Shown here: positions 34,925 through 43,206 of the stretch, in pieces
Layout of the letters: each line of letters starts with the position of its first letter
How positions within the stretch are numbered: position 1 is the stretch's first letter
DNA from: Sphingobacterium sp. xlx-96
GTDB lineage: Bacteria; Bacteroidota; Bacteroidia; Sphingobacteriales; Sphingobacteriaceae
Reading direction: 5' to 3'
Assembly (NCBI RefSeq): GCF_011007365.1
Contig: NZ_WFKM01000015.1
Span: 87,174-151,173, forward strand
Length of the DNA stretch: 64,000 nucleotides
Made by a program: the position numbers and the translations under genes
The notes under the pieces: model-generated
Databases searched by the model: none
What the model saw: the letters and a program-made list of their open reading frames with translations, nothing else
What the model was told of the DNA's origin: nothing

Positions 34925-35930
34925 ATTTCAGCACTAATTTAGAAGAAAAGATTATCTCCTGAGGTTCAACCTTTTCTTTGCTTTCTAAAATTTCGAAAAG
35001 TATCTCAGCCGCCTTTTTCCCTTGCTCATCGGGATACTGCTCTATACTAGCCAAAGGAGGGTTTTCCATATATTTCCACAGCGGATAATTCGCAAAACTA
35101 ATAAAATGCATGTCCTGACCTACGATAATCCCCTTACTTCTAGCGTACTTGATGACATCCAACGTCACAAAATCATTAAAAGAAACGATAGCAGAAGGCC
35201 GCTCAGGCAATACACACAGTTGCTCCATAGCAGCATGATTCCCATGTTCGGTTAGGTCTGTGTGCACCACATACTTATCATTAAAATCGTAATCATGCTT
35301 TACTAACGCTTCCCTGAAAGAAGCTGTGCGTTCCGTCGCCGAAAGCAATGTTTCGGGGCCATTGATCAATGCAATATTCTTATGTCCGCGACTAATAAAT
35401 GCCTCAATAGCTTCATCCATCCCCGTAGCCAGATTACAGTAAACTTTATGGACAGAGGTAGACTCTGGCACACAGTCAAAAAATACTACCGGTATATCCG
35501 AACTCTCTAAAACCTCTACAAAGCTCAAATCCGTTGTATTCTTCCCGAGGGACATCAATATACCATCAACACGGTGCTTTTTAAAAGTAGCGACAATTTT
35601 AGCCTCACGATCGGCATCATCCAATGACTGCCCTAACAACACCGTGTACTTTCTATCTTCCGCAATCGCTTCTATAGCACTGATGGCGGAAGAAAAAAAA
35701 GGCTCAGATAATGCCGGTAAAATAACACCTATCGTAAAAGTTTTGCGCTGTTTAAAAAAGATAGCTGTCTGGTTAGGTTCATAGTTCAACTCCTCTGCCA
35801 TCTTTTTCACCCGCATTGTGGTGACCAGACCTATGCTTGGATGATCATTCAAAGCTCTCGATACTGTCGATGGTGAAATTTTTAATTTCCTCGCTATTTC
35901 CTTAATCGTTGCCGGTTTGTTCGATTTCAT
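34923..35930 (-). CDS. LacI-family transcriptional regulator
   Basis: The 335-residue protein has an N-terminal LacI helix-turn-helix (TIKEIARKLKISPSTVSRALN, about 7-27) and hinge, then a periplasmic-binding-protein-like effector domain (about 60-330). It probably binds a sugar or nucleoside-type ligand and controls genes elsewhere. No adjacent transporter or sugar enzyme points to its target. A very good promoter with N20 spacing precedes it. Confidence 0.94.
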   Translation of the reverse strand: MKSNKPATIKEIARKLKISPSTVSRALNDHPSIGLVTTMRVKKMAEELNYEPNQTAIFFKQRKTFTIGVILPALSEPFFSSAISAIEAIAEDRKYTVLLGQSLDDADREAKIVATFKKHRVDGILMSLGKNTTDLSFVEVLESSDIPVVFFDCVPESTSVHKVYCNLATGMDEAIEAFISRGHKNIALINGPETLLSATERTASFREALVKHDYDFNDKYVVHTDLTEHGNHAAMEQLCVLPERPSAIVSFNDFVTLDVIKYARSKGIIVGQDMHFISFANYPLWKYMENPPLASIEQYPDEQGKKAAEILFEILESKEKVEPQEIIFSSKLVLK

Positions 35931-35961
35931 AATGACACTGTTTTATTTACCCCCTCTAATC

Positions 35962-35992
35962 CAAACCTACACAAATTCGTGTTTACACGCAA
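35962..35992 (-). promoter_or_regulatory. Promoter of the LacI gene, TTG-N20-TAGGTTTG
   Basis: Read leftward, TTG (35992-35990), 20 bases, then TAGGTTTG (35969-35962). The leader to the ATG at 35930 would be about 25 bases. Confidence 0.7.
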
Positions 35993-36069
35993 TATAATTG
36001 TACTGTAATATAAAACGAATTTTGTAGCTCTCCTCATCTATTTAGATTTTTTAGAGAGGAGCTATAACC

Positions 36070-37650
36070 TTATTCTTTAAAACGTGATGTCCCGTTATTA
36101 AACTTGAACATACGTCCCCTCGTATTACTTCTTTGTTGTATCCGCTCGTCCATAACTCGGTTTTTCCGGACAAAACCACTTGATCGCAGAGATGGAGCCG
36201 TAAAGCTGCCCGTATTAATATGCGTAATCGCAGCACGTAACATAGACTCTCCCTCCTGGCCAAAATCCAGAAAATTACTAAACTCCCACACATGTGCACT
36301 CGGCTTCATACCGTTAAAATAATCGCCCTCACCAAGTTTATTATAAGTCTTGAACGATGCCGGGTAAAGACTAACATCATTGCCGGGGTTATTCGCATCC
36401 TCCACAATGGGCCATTCCCAAAAACCAACAGGCTTACCATAGGTATATTCGTCAATTATTCTATCGTTGGCATCTACTGCCTTCGTCCCTATCATAAACG
36501 CAGGGATATGAGGTTTCATCACATTAATCAAAAGCTCACTGGCGGATGCAGTTGAACTCGACACTAAGAAATATATACGCTTTAATTCTATCCCTCCTCT
36601 TTTATTAAAAAAGACTGGACCAAACTCACCTCCAGGACGTGTCCACCCCTCTTTCTGAAAATAACTATTCATCGTAGAGGTATACATCAGCTCTTTGTTT
36701 TTGGAAGCCGGCACAAACCAATCGGCCAAGTACTCGGCCGTGATTACAGCACCTCCTCCATTATATCGCAAATCAACAACAAACTCATCGATGCCTTGCA
36801 AACTCTTCAGAGCCTCTTCAAATCTATCATACATTGAAGTTTTTATCCAATTTCCATTCTCCGACTTTTCTATCGCTAGAAAAGAGTTAAAAGCAAGATA
36901 TCCAATCCTCTTACCGTTGTTCAAAATAACACGGTAATCTAAGATTGGATTTTTTTCAAATGGCTTTTGGGTAATAGTCTGCGTTAAGATCGTTCCTGAG
37001 GGCTGCTGGAATACGACAGTCAAAGTGTATGCATTTAGATAACCGTTTAAGCTTCTAAAACTTTGTGCCTTCTGCGCATCATAGTCTATCTTGGTATCGC
37101 CATTGATACTAATAATCCTATCACCACGTCTCATTCCGACCTCCCATGCCGACGAATTTTTCTCAACCATACGGACATACAAATCCGCGTTATTTCCAGT
37201 GCTCTCTGTTTGTAGATAAAACACCTGCATTCCAAAACTTGTAGATATCGCGTCTTGAACTTCGCCACTTACCACCCCCGCTCGATCCAAATAACTGTAC
37301 CTGTCTATAGGCTGTCCCGTTTCGGTATTTTTGGGAGTTAGGCTCACTAACCAATCCAGCACATGTTCTCCTCGCTCGAAATACTGCGTATATTTTGTAC
37401 GGATTAAATCGGGTTTGTTCAAGTCATTCAAATTCTTTGGTGGCATATTGTCCTGCCACAATGAAAATAGTTTAGTATAATAAAAGACACTGTCTTTGAT
37501 CATATTCTCCTTGACATCAGAATTATAAACCGTTGTCTTCTGCGGGGGTTCAATCTCCGTATCCTCCTTTAGGTTTGGAGGTGTCTTCTTACATCCGACC
37601 GTTATAATTACCCAGGCAAGAAGTATGATATAGGATGCTTTATTTTTCAT
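36070..37650 (-). CDS. S41-family C-terminal processing-like peptidase, lipoprotein
   Basis: The ATG at 37650 gives 526 residues; a GTG two codons upstream is less likely. The lipobox is ITVGC-KK near residue 20. A PDZ domain (about 130-230, with GMRRGDRIISINGDT) is followed by the S41 peptidase domain (about 240-440), with catalytic Ser in SSSTASASELL and the YNGGGAV loop. It would cleave proteins in the periplasm. It is the third gene of a leftward run with a HAD-like gene and a pre-ATP-grasp-like gene; the spacing to the HAD stop is 19 bases. Confidence 0.92.
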   Translation of the reverse strand: MKNKASYIILLAWVIITVGCKKTPPNLKEDTEIEPPQKTTVYNSDVKENMIKDSVFYYTKLFSLWQDNMPPKNLNDLNKPDLIRTKYTQYFERGEHVLDWLVSLTPKNTETGQPIDRYSYLDRAGVVSGEVQDAISTSFGMQVFYLQTESTGNNADLYVRMVEKNSSAWEVGMRRGDRIISINGDTKIDYDAQKAQSFRSLNGYLNAYTLTVVFQQPSGTILTQTITQKPFEKNPILDYRVILNNGKRIGYLAFNSFLAIEKSENGNWIKTSMYDRFEEALKSLQGIDEFVVDLRYNGGGAVITAEYLADWFVPASKNKELMYTSTMNSYFQKEGWTRPGGEFGPVFFNKRGGIELKRIYFLVSSSTASASELLINVMKPHIPAFMIGTKAVDANDRIIDEYTYGKPVGFWEWPIVEDANNPGNDVSLYPASFKTYNKLGEGDYFNGMKPSAHVWEFSNFLDFGQEGESMLRAAITHINTGSFTAPSLRSSGFVRKNRVMDERIQQRSNTRGRMFKFNNGTSRFKE

Positions 37651-37669
37651 ACACACAATCGTTCTATAA

Positions 37670-38230
37670 CTAATCTACAATCGTATTAACAATAACAATC
37701 TGATCTTTCGGCAAATCATATTCTGATGCAATATAATCAATTGGCACGAAAGATTTAAACTCAAGCTCGTCCACAAAAAATACTTTTAACGTATGCTTGA
37801 TCGAATCTGCCTTGCCCCAATCTAAAAATTTCAATTTGTTTAATTGCTCAACAGGATTACCCTTTGTCAATACAGCAACCTGCCTTTTATCTTCGACCAG
37901 TCGCACTAAAAGATCGGCTCGTGCTTCCGGTAATATTAACTTAAGAGGCAGCTGTGCGTTAGCCTGCAAACGCTGCAAATTGACTTCATACTTATCATCA
38001 ACCCCAAACATGACCTTTATTGCTGGAAATACAGCTTCCTCACCGTGATGATCGTATACTTTCTTCATAAACTCGGCCATATCACTGGCCTTCGCAGTCC
38101 CTTCGGTAAATTCATAAAAACTACCGAAAAGATAATAAACCTGTAACAAGTATTCTCGCCTGCAAAAAAGCACATCGTCCAACTCGAACAAATAAAGTAC
38201 TTTGTCAAAAGATATTTCGCTTAACTTCAT
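37670..38230 (-). CDS. HAD-like protein with altered nucleophile motif
   Basis: The 186-residue protein resembles the HAD fold: motif I region LYLFELDDVLF near residue 15, a cap-like helical segment, a motif II-like VAVLTKGN near 138 and a final IVIVNTIVD where motif IV would lie. Normal HAD enzymes have D-x-D in motif I; here the first acid is Glu (E-L-D) and the nucleophilic Asp is missing. It overlaps the upstream gene by four bases, so they are coupled. It may be a non-catalytic HAD protein. The length is short and the end close to motif IV. Confidence 0.7.
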   Translation of the reverse strand: MKLSEISFDKVLYLFELDDVLFCRREYLLQVYYLFGSFYEFTEGTAKASDMAEFMKKVYDHHGEEAVFPAIKVMFGVDDKYEVNLQRLQANAQLPLKLILPEARADLLVRLVEDKRQVAVLTKGNPVEQLNKLKFLDWGKADSIKHTLKVFFVDELEFKSFVPIDYIASEYDLPKDQIVIVNTIVD

Positions 38231-38697
38231 TTGGCAACTGCTAATATAAATGCATCTCCTGAATCGGAAAGCATGCCCAAACCATCGAAAGCAACCGATT
38301 CTGATGTCACCCCGAAAACATCATACCCGCCGACAAAAAGACTTAACTTTAACTCCTTTGCTGGATTGTCCAAAACCGAAAGCATTTCTAAATCTGCGAT
38401 CCCAGGGCATAATACGTGAATCCCATACTCCTCAAAAAGAATTAAAGAGCCGCTCAACGTAACAATTTCATCTATAGCTAAAGGAAGAACGTAATCGCAT
38501 TTCAAATCCAATGCAATTTTAAGAACTTCATGAGCATAGGTAGGATTTGCACCTTTCGGAATCTTGTGATAACGCCCCTGCAAGACTGTAGGCACTTCGT
38601 CTGACGTTGCTGATATAACCTCAAAATGAGGGGACAACAACTGCGCGACACGCATTGAAAATGAACGTGTGGCACAGGTAAGTAAAATCTTCTTCAT
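38227..38697 (-). CDS. Stand-alone pre-ATP-grasp-like domain protein
   Basis: The 156-residue product begins with a Rossmann-type strand-loop (MKKILLTCATRSFSMRVAQLL) and continues with DYVLPLAIDEIVTLS and YGIHVLCPG, as in the N-terminal domain of CarB/PurK-like ATP-grasp enzymes. There is no ATP-grasp domain after it: the frame ends at 38227 and overlaps the HAD-like gene by four bases. It is not a broken gene in an obvious way, since no downstream fragment carries the missing part. Function unknown; the pair looks like a conserved small module by inference. Confidence 0.6.
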   Translation of the reverse strand: MKKILLTCATRSFSMRVAQLLSPHFEVISATSDEVPTVLQGRYHKIPKGANPTYAHEVLKIALDLKCDYVLPLAIDEIVTLSGSLILFEEYGIHVLCPGIADLEMLSVLDNPAKELKLSLFVGGYDVFGVTSESVAFDGLGMLSDSGDAFILAVAK

Positions 38698-38782
38698 GTA
38701 TGATATGTTTGACTATTGAAAGCCTGCTTACTGATTGGCCTGTTTAGGCGTTTCGAAGACAGTGGCATTTCAAATCTATTCG

Positions 38783-39439
38783 CTACGCATATACGAGTCC
38801 ATCACGCATATGGATCGTACGATCTGATATTCCCGCCAACTCTTCATTGTGCGTAACAATAATGAATGTCTGATTCATTGTATCCCGCAGATTAAAAAAA
38901 AGCTGATGCAAAGAAGCTGCATTTTCAGAATCCAAATTGCCAGAAGGTTCATCGGCTAATACTAACGAAGGATTATTAATTAAAGCCCGGGCGACAGAGA
39001 CACGTTGTTGTTCACCTCCAGAAAGCTCGTTCGGCTTGTGCTGCGCCCGATCTGCAACACCAAGAATATCCAATAGTTCCATCGCTCTACGTTCTGCCTT
39101 TTGTGTAGGAGTACCATTAATAAAAGCAGGGATACAAATATTTTCCAGGGCTGTAAACTCGGGTAGCAAATGGTGAAACTGAAACACAAATCCAATATGT
39201 TTATTTCTAAATGCACTCATTTCATTCGAGGACAACGTATGTATGGCGGTATCATTGATAAAAAGTTCGCCTCTATCTGCTTTGTCTAATGTGCCAATAA
39301 TATGCAAAAAAGTGCTCTTCCCTGCTCCCGAAGCACCAACAATGGAAACTATTTCTCCACGTTGAACTTCAAAATCTACCCCTTTTAGTATGGGTAGTGA
39401 ACCATAAGACTTATGAATATTTGTGGCTTTAAGAATCAT
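38783..39439 (-). CDS. ABC transporter ATP-binding protein, LolD/MacB type
   Basis: The 218-residue ATPase has Walker A (GASGAGKST), the Q-loop region FVFQFHHLLPEFTALENI, signature LSGGEQQRV and Walker B LVLADEPSGNLD. The FHHLLPEF and length fit LolD-type lipoprotein release ATPases. No permease gene is adjacent, so the partner lies elsewhere. It is divergent from sucC. Confidence 0.9.
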   Translation of the reverse strand: MILKATNIHKSYGSLPILKGVDFEVQRGEIVSIVGASGAGKSTFLHIIGTLDKADRGELFINDTAIHTLSSNEMSAFRNKHIGFVFQFHHLLPEFTALENICIPAFINGTPTQKAERRAMELLDILGVADRAQHKPNELSGGEQQRVSVARALINNPSLVLADEPSGNLDSENAASLHQLFFNLRDTMNQTFIIVTHNEELAGISDRTIHMRDGLVYA

Positions 39440-39528
39440 AATGCGAATTTACTAAAAAGAATCAAAAACCAAGCCCTATAACGACCTACAGACACCTCCC
39501 TTATAGAACAAGCTTTTAATTTTTAGCC

Positions 39529-39559
39529 TTGTTCCATAAGAATAAAAACCCTATTTTTA
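39529..39559 (+). promoter_or_regulatory. sucC promoter, TTG-N20-TATTTTTA
   Basis: TTG (39529-39531), 20 bases, then TATTTTTA (39552-39559), one base off TAnnTTTG. The leader to the ATG at 39578 would be about 12 bases. Confidence 0.55.
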
Positions 39560-39577
39560 CGTCAAATTTTTTTATCA

Positions 39578-40774
39578 ATGAACATTCACGAATATCAAGG
39601 AAAAGAAATACTTAAGAGTTTTGGTGTAAGAGTCCAAGAAGGAATCGTTGCCGAAACGCCTGAGCAAGCAGTTGAAGCTGCTAAGAGAATGAAAGAAGAA
39701 TTCAACTCGGATTGGGTTGTGATTAAAGCACAAATTCATGCAGGAGGCCGTGGTAAAGGTGGTGGCGTAAAGTTAGCCAAAAACCATGATGAAGTATTGC
39801 AACGTGCTACAGATATCATCGGCATGCAACTTGTTACTCCACAAACAGGTCCTGAAGGTAAAAAAGTTAATAAAGTGCTAGTCGCACAGGATGTTTACTA
39901 CCCAGGCGATAGTGCAACCAAAGAGTTCTATATGTCTGTTTTGTTAGATCGCGGAACTGGTCGTAACATCATCATGTACTCGACAGAAGGCGGTATGGAC
40001 ATCGAAGAAGTCGCTGAAAAAACTCCTCATTTAATCTTCAAAGAAGAAATCGATCCTAAAGTTGGCCTTCAAGGTTTCCAAGCTCGTAAAATTGCTTTCA
40101 ACCTAGGTTTATCAGGAGCTGCCCACAAAGACATGGTTAAATTCGTAGCTGCTTTATACAAAGCTTACGACTCTATCGATGCTTCTATGTTTGAGATCAA
40201 TCCAGTGTTAAAAACATCTGATGATAAAATCTTAGCTGTTGATGCTAAAGTAAATTTAGACGAAAACGCATTATACCGTCATGCTGATATCGCTGCAATG
40301 CGTGATATCACAGAAGAAGACCCAACAGAAGTTGAAGCGGGTGAATCCAACTTAAACTATGTTAAATTGGATGGTAACGTAGGTTGTATGGTAAATGGTG
40401 CTGGACTCGCGATGGCAACAATGGACATCATTAAACTAGCTGGTGGTGAACCTGCAAACTTCCTAGATGTAGGTGGTACTGCTAATGCAGAAACTGTAAA
40501 AGCAGGATTCAACATCATCCTTAAAGATCCAAATGTAAAAGCAATCTTAATCAACATCTTCGGTGGTATCGTACGTTGTGACCGTGTCGCTCAAGGTGTT
40601 ATTGATGCATACAACGAAATTGGCAACATCCCTGTTCCGATTATCGTTCGTCTTCAAGGAACTAATGCAGCAGAAGCTAAAAAATTAATTGATGAGTCTG
40701 GCTTACAAGTTTACTCAGCAATATTATTGAAAGAAGCTGCAGAACTTGTTACAAAAGTATTAGGCGAAAAATAA
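39578..40774 (+). CDS. sucC: Succinate-CoA ligase (ADP-forming), beta subunit
   Basis: The 398-residue product starts with MNIHEYQGKEIL and carries the ATP-grasp region (VIKAQIHAGGRGKGGGVKLA), the ADP/Mg site (GAGLAMATMDIIKLAGG) and the CoA-ligase interface with IFGGIVRCDRVAQGVI. It makes succinate and ATP (or GTP) from succinyl-CoA in the citric acid cycle together with SucD, which is not next to it, so the two subunits are separated in this genome. A very strong terminator follows. Confidence 0.97.
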   Translation: MNIHEYQGKEILKSFGVRVQEGIVAETPEQAVEAAKRMKEEFNSDWVVIKAQIHAGGRGKGGGVKLAKNHDEVLQRATDIIGMQLVTPQTGPEGKKVNKVLVAQDVYYPGDSATKEFYMSVLLDRGTGRNIIMYSTEGGMDIEEVAEKTPHLIFKEEIDPKVGLQGFQARKIAFNLGLSGAAHKDMVKFVAALYKAYDSIDASMFEINPVLKTSDDKILAVDAKVNLDENALYRHADIAAMRDITEEDPTEVEAGESNLNYVKLDGNVGCMVNGAGLAMATMDIIKLAGGEPANFLDVGGTANAETVKAGFNIILKDPNVKAILINIFGGIVRCDRVAQGVIDAYNEIGNIPVPIIVRLQGTNAAEAKKLIDESGLQVYSAILLKEAAELVTKVLGEK

Positions 40775-40791
40775 TCTTTCAACAATAAGAT

Positions 40792-40830
40792 AGGAAAAGG
40801 GGTAAAATAAATTTTACCCCTTTTCCTTTT
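40792..40830 (+). terminator. Strong sucC terminator
   Basis: Arms AGGAAAAGGGGTAAAAT (40792-40808) and ATTTTACCCCTTTTCCT (40811-40827) are perfect over 17 bases, followed by T-rich sequence. It is the longest perfect terminator stem in the window. Confidence 0.9.
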
Positions 40831-41038
40831 TCTATACTTTTTTTGTTTTTTATATCGTCCCCCCCCGGAATACACGAAGGCAAAGAAAATCCAAGAACCG
40901 AATAACAATCTTACATTCCCTTACAAATTTCTAAAAACTCGGAATCCACAGAACAGATTTTTAACATATGTAAAAATTTATTACTACTATAAAACCGATT
41001 TTTGCAAGTGACAAAAACATTTAATATTTAAAGTCATT

Positions 41039-42184
41039 ATGAACACTATTTTCTCAAAGAAGACAATATTCAGACTAGTTATCATCTGGTTAGTTGTTCT
41101 TGTATTTAGTATTTATGGGCACGACTTCAGCCAAGAGCTGAACCCTCTTAATGGATCTATCTTATTCGTAATACTATTAAGTACCATCATATTTTCATCT
41201 TTTGGTGTGGTAAAAGAGGCCGATAAATTGGCACACAAACTAGGCGAACCTTATGGTACACTAATCCTTACCTTATCGATTGTCGCAATTGAAGTAATAC
41301 TTATTTCGGCTGTGCTGTTAGGCCCCGGTGAATCGGCTCAAATAGCAAAAGACTCTATTTTCTCCGTGATGATGATTATCATGAATCTAGTGGTAGGGAT
41401 ATGTTTATTATTTGGAGGGTTGAAATACGGCGAACAGGAATATAATGCGCAAGGCACAATGACTTATCTCTCGATGATTATCATGCTCTCAGGAATATCT
41501 ATGTTATTACCAAACTTTATCCAAGGAGCAGGAAACGGAATATTTACGAATATACAAGCTATCGGAATTTCTTTGTTGATAGCCATTCTATACGCCTTCT
41601 TTCTTGCTTATCAAATGAAGGGATATAGACATCTATATCTACAACCTGAATCCGGTCACATGGAAATCGTCTATGCACAACGTAATAACAATCGAGAATT
41701 GACCGAAGAAAACGGAGAATCTATTGATAAAAAAGAAATTATTCTTCGTAGTGTCTTACTTATAGCAATGATCCTTCCTATTGTACTCTTGTCTCACCAC
41801 ATGGCCAGTATTGTCGATTACGGAATAAAGACCACACAGCTTCCTCCTCTTTTAGGCGGAGTGTTGATTGCTATTATCGTATTCACACCGGAATCGATGA
41901 CTGCTGTAAAAGCTGCATTAAATAATGAGTTTCAGCGAGCAATTAACCTTTGTCATGGAGCCTTTGTATCTACCGTAGGACTTACAGTACCGGCTGTACT
42001 GACTATCGGATTATTGACTGGTAAGACGGTCGCTTTAGGTCTTACATCAACAGAAACAATATTATTTATTATAACACTTTTGCTCAGCTTGATGAGCTTC
42101 TTAGGTAAGCGCACGTCTCCCATATTAGGCATCATGCATATTATCCTATTTTTCTTATTTATCCTTCTCGTATTTAACCCTTAA
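41039..42184 (+). CDS. Calcium/cation:proton antiporter
   Basis: The 381-residue protein has about eleven hydrophobic spans and the duplicated alpha-repeat pattern of the CaCA/ChaA family: EPYGTLILTLSIVAIEVIL in the first half and GVLIAIIVFTPESMTAVKAALN in the second, each with a conserved acidic residue likely in the cation site. It exports Ca2+ or other cations in exchange for protons at the cytoplasmic membrane. It is a single gene, convergent with tsaD at a distance of 2 bases. Confidence 0.9.
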   Translation: MNTIFSKKTIFRLVIIWLVVLVFSIYGHDFSQELNPLNGSILFVILLSTIIFSSFGVVKEADKLAHKLGEPYGTLILTLSIVAIEVILISAVLLGPGESAQIAKDSIFSVMMIIMNLVVGICLLFGGLKYGEQEYNAQGTMTYLSMIIMLSGISMLLPNFIQGAGNGIFTNIQAIGISLLIAILYAFFLAYQMKGYRHLYLQPESGHMEIVYAQRNNNRELTEENGESIDKKEIILRSVLLIAMILPIVLLSHHMASIVDYGIKTTQLPPLLGGVLIAIIVFTPESMTAVKAALNNEFQRAINLCHGAFVSTVGLTVPAVLTIGLLTGKTVALGLTSTETILFIITLLLSLMSFLGKRTSPILGIMHIILFFLFILLVFNP

Positions 42185-42186
42185 GT

Positions 42187-43194
42187 TTAATACCCGACAG
42201 ACATACGTGCTAAAGGAGCGATATCCTGCCCGACGAAGTCTTTCTTCAGATATTTATGATAACCGGCGATGGCAATCATCGCCGCGTTGTCTGTGCAGTA
42301 TTCAAATTTGGGAATAAACACATTCCACTTATACCTTTCGCCCATGGCCAGTAAATCTTTCCGTAGACCGGAATTAGCAGATACTCCACCTGCAATAGCA
42401 ATATCTTTTACGCCCGTTTGTTTAGCTGCCTTTTTTACTTTGTTCAATAGAATAGACACTATACGTTGTTGTACAGAAGCACACACATCATCCCTATAGT
42501 CCTCTAAAAAAGATGGATTTTCACTCACTTTGCGTTGCACCAAATATAAAATGGCTGTCTTGAGACCAGAAAAACTAAAATCCAAACCGGGTATCTGTGG
42601 CTCAGGAAGAGTAAAAGCCTTGGGGTCGCCCAATTGTGCATACTTATCAATCAAGGGCCCTCCCGGATATGGAAGATTCAAAATTTTCGCAGTTTTATCA
42701 AATGCCTCCCCTGCTGCGTCATCTAATGTCTGTCCAATCAACTCCATGTCAAAGTAATCCTTCACTAATACGATTTGCGTATGGCCTCCAGACACGGTAA
42801 GACATAAAAAGGGAAAAGATGGCTGGGGATTGTCAATAAAATGTGCTAGAATATGGGCTTGCATATGATTAATCTCAATCAACGGAATCTGACGCGCTAG
42901 TGCAAAAGATTTCGCAAAGGAAGTTCCAACCAAAAGAGAGCCCAATAAACCAGGTCCGCGCGTAAAAGCTACTGCATCTACATCATTTTTTGTAATTTCG
43001 GCCTGTATTATCGCTTGGTCAACAGTCGGTATAATATTTTGCTGATGTGCCCTCGATGCTAATTCCGGGACGACACCACCATATTTCGCGTGAATTGCTT
43101 GACTCGCAATAATATTTGACTTAATTTCACCGTCTATACAGATGGATGCTGAAGTTTCGTCACAAGAGGATTCTATTCCGAGGATAATAGCCAT
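42187..43194 (-). CDS. tsaD: tRNA N6-adenosine threonylcarbamoyltransferase
   Basis: The 335-residue protein starts MAIILGIESSCDETSAS, with the metal-binding HMQAH near residue 109, the ASKA-fold motif SGGHTQIVLV and the C-terminal IAGGVSANSGLR and CTDNAAMIA. It forms t6A at position 37 of ANN-decoding tRNAs with TsaB, TsaC and TsaE. It is divergent from the TamB-like gene, and the -7 element of its promoter (43225-43218) falls inside that gene's proposed coding start. Confidence 0.97.
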   Translation of the reverse strand: MAIILGIESSCDETSASICIDGEIKSNIIASQAIHAKYGGVVPELASRAHQQNIIPTVDQAIIQAEITKNDVDAVAFTRGPGLLGSLLVGTSFAKSFALARQIPLIEINHMQAHILAHFIDNPQPSFPFLCLTVSGGHTQIVLVKDYFDMELIGQTLDDAAGEAFDKTAKILNLPYPGGPLIDKYAQLGDPKAFTLPEPQIPGLDFSFSGLKTAILYLVQRKVSENPSFLEDYRDDVCASVQQRIVSILLNKVKKAAKQTGVKDIAIAGGVSANSGLRKDLLAMGERYKWNVFIPKFEYCTDNAAMIAIAGYHKYLKKDFVGQDIAPLARMSVGY

Positions 43195-43206
43195 TTTGAG
43201 GAAGTA

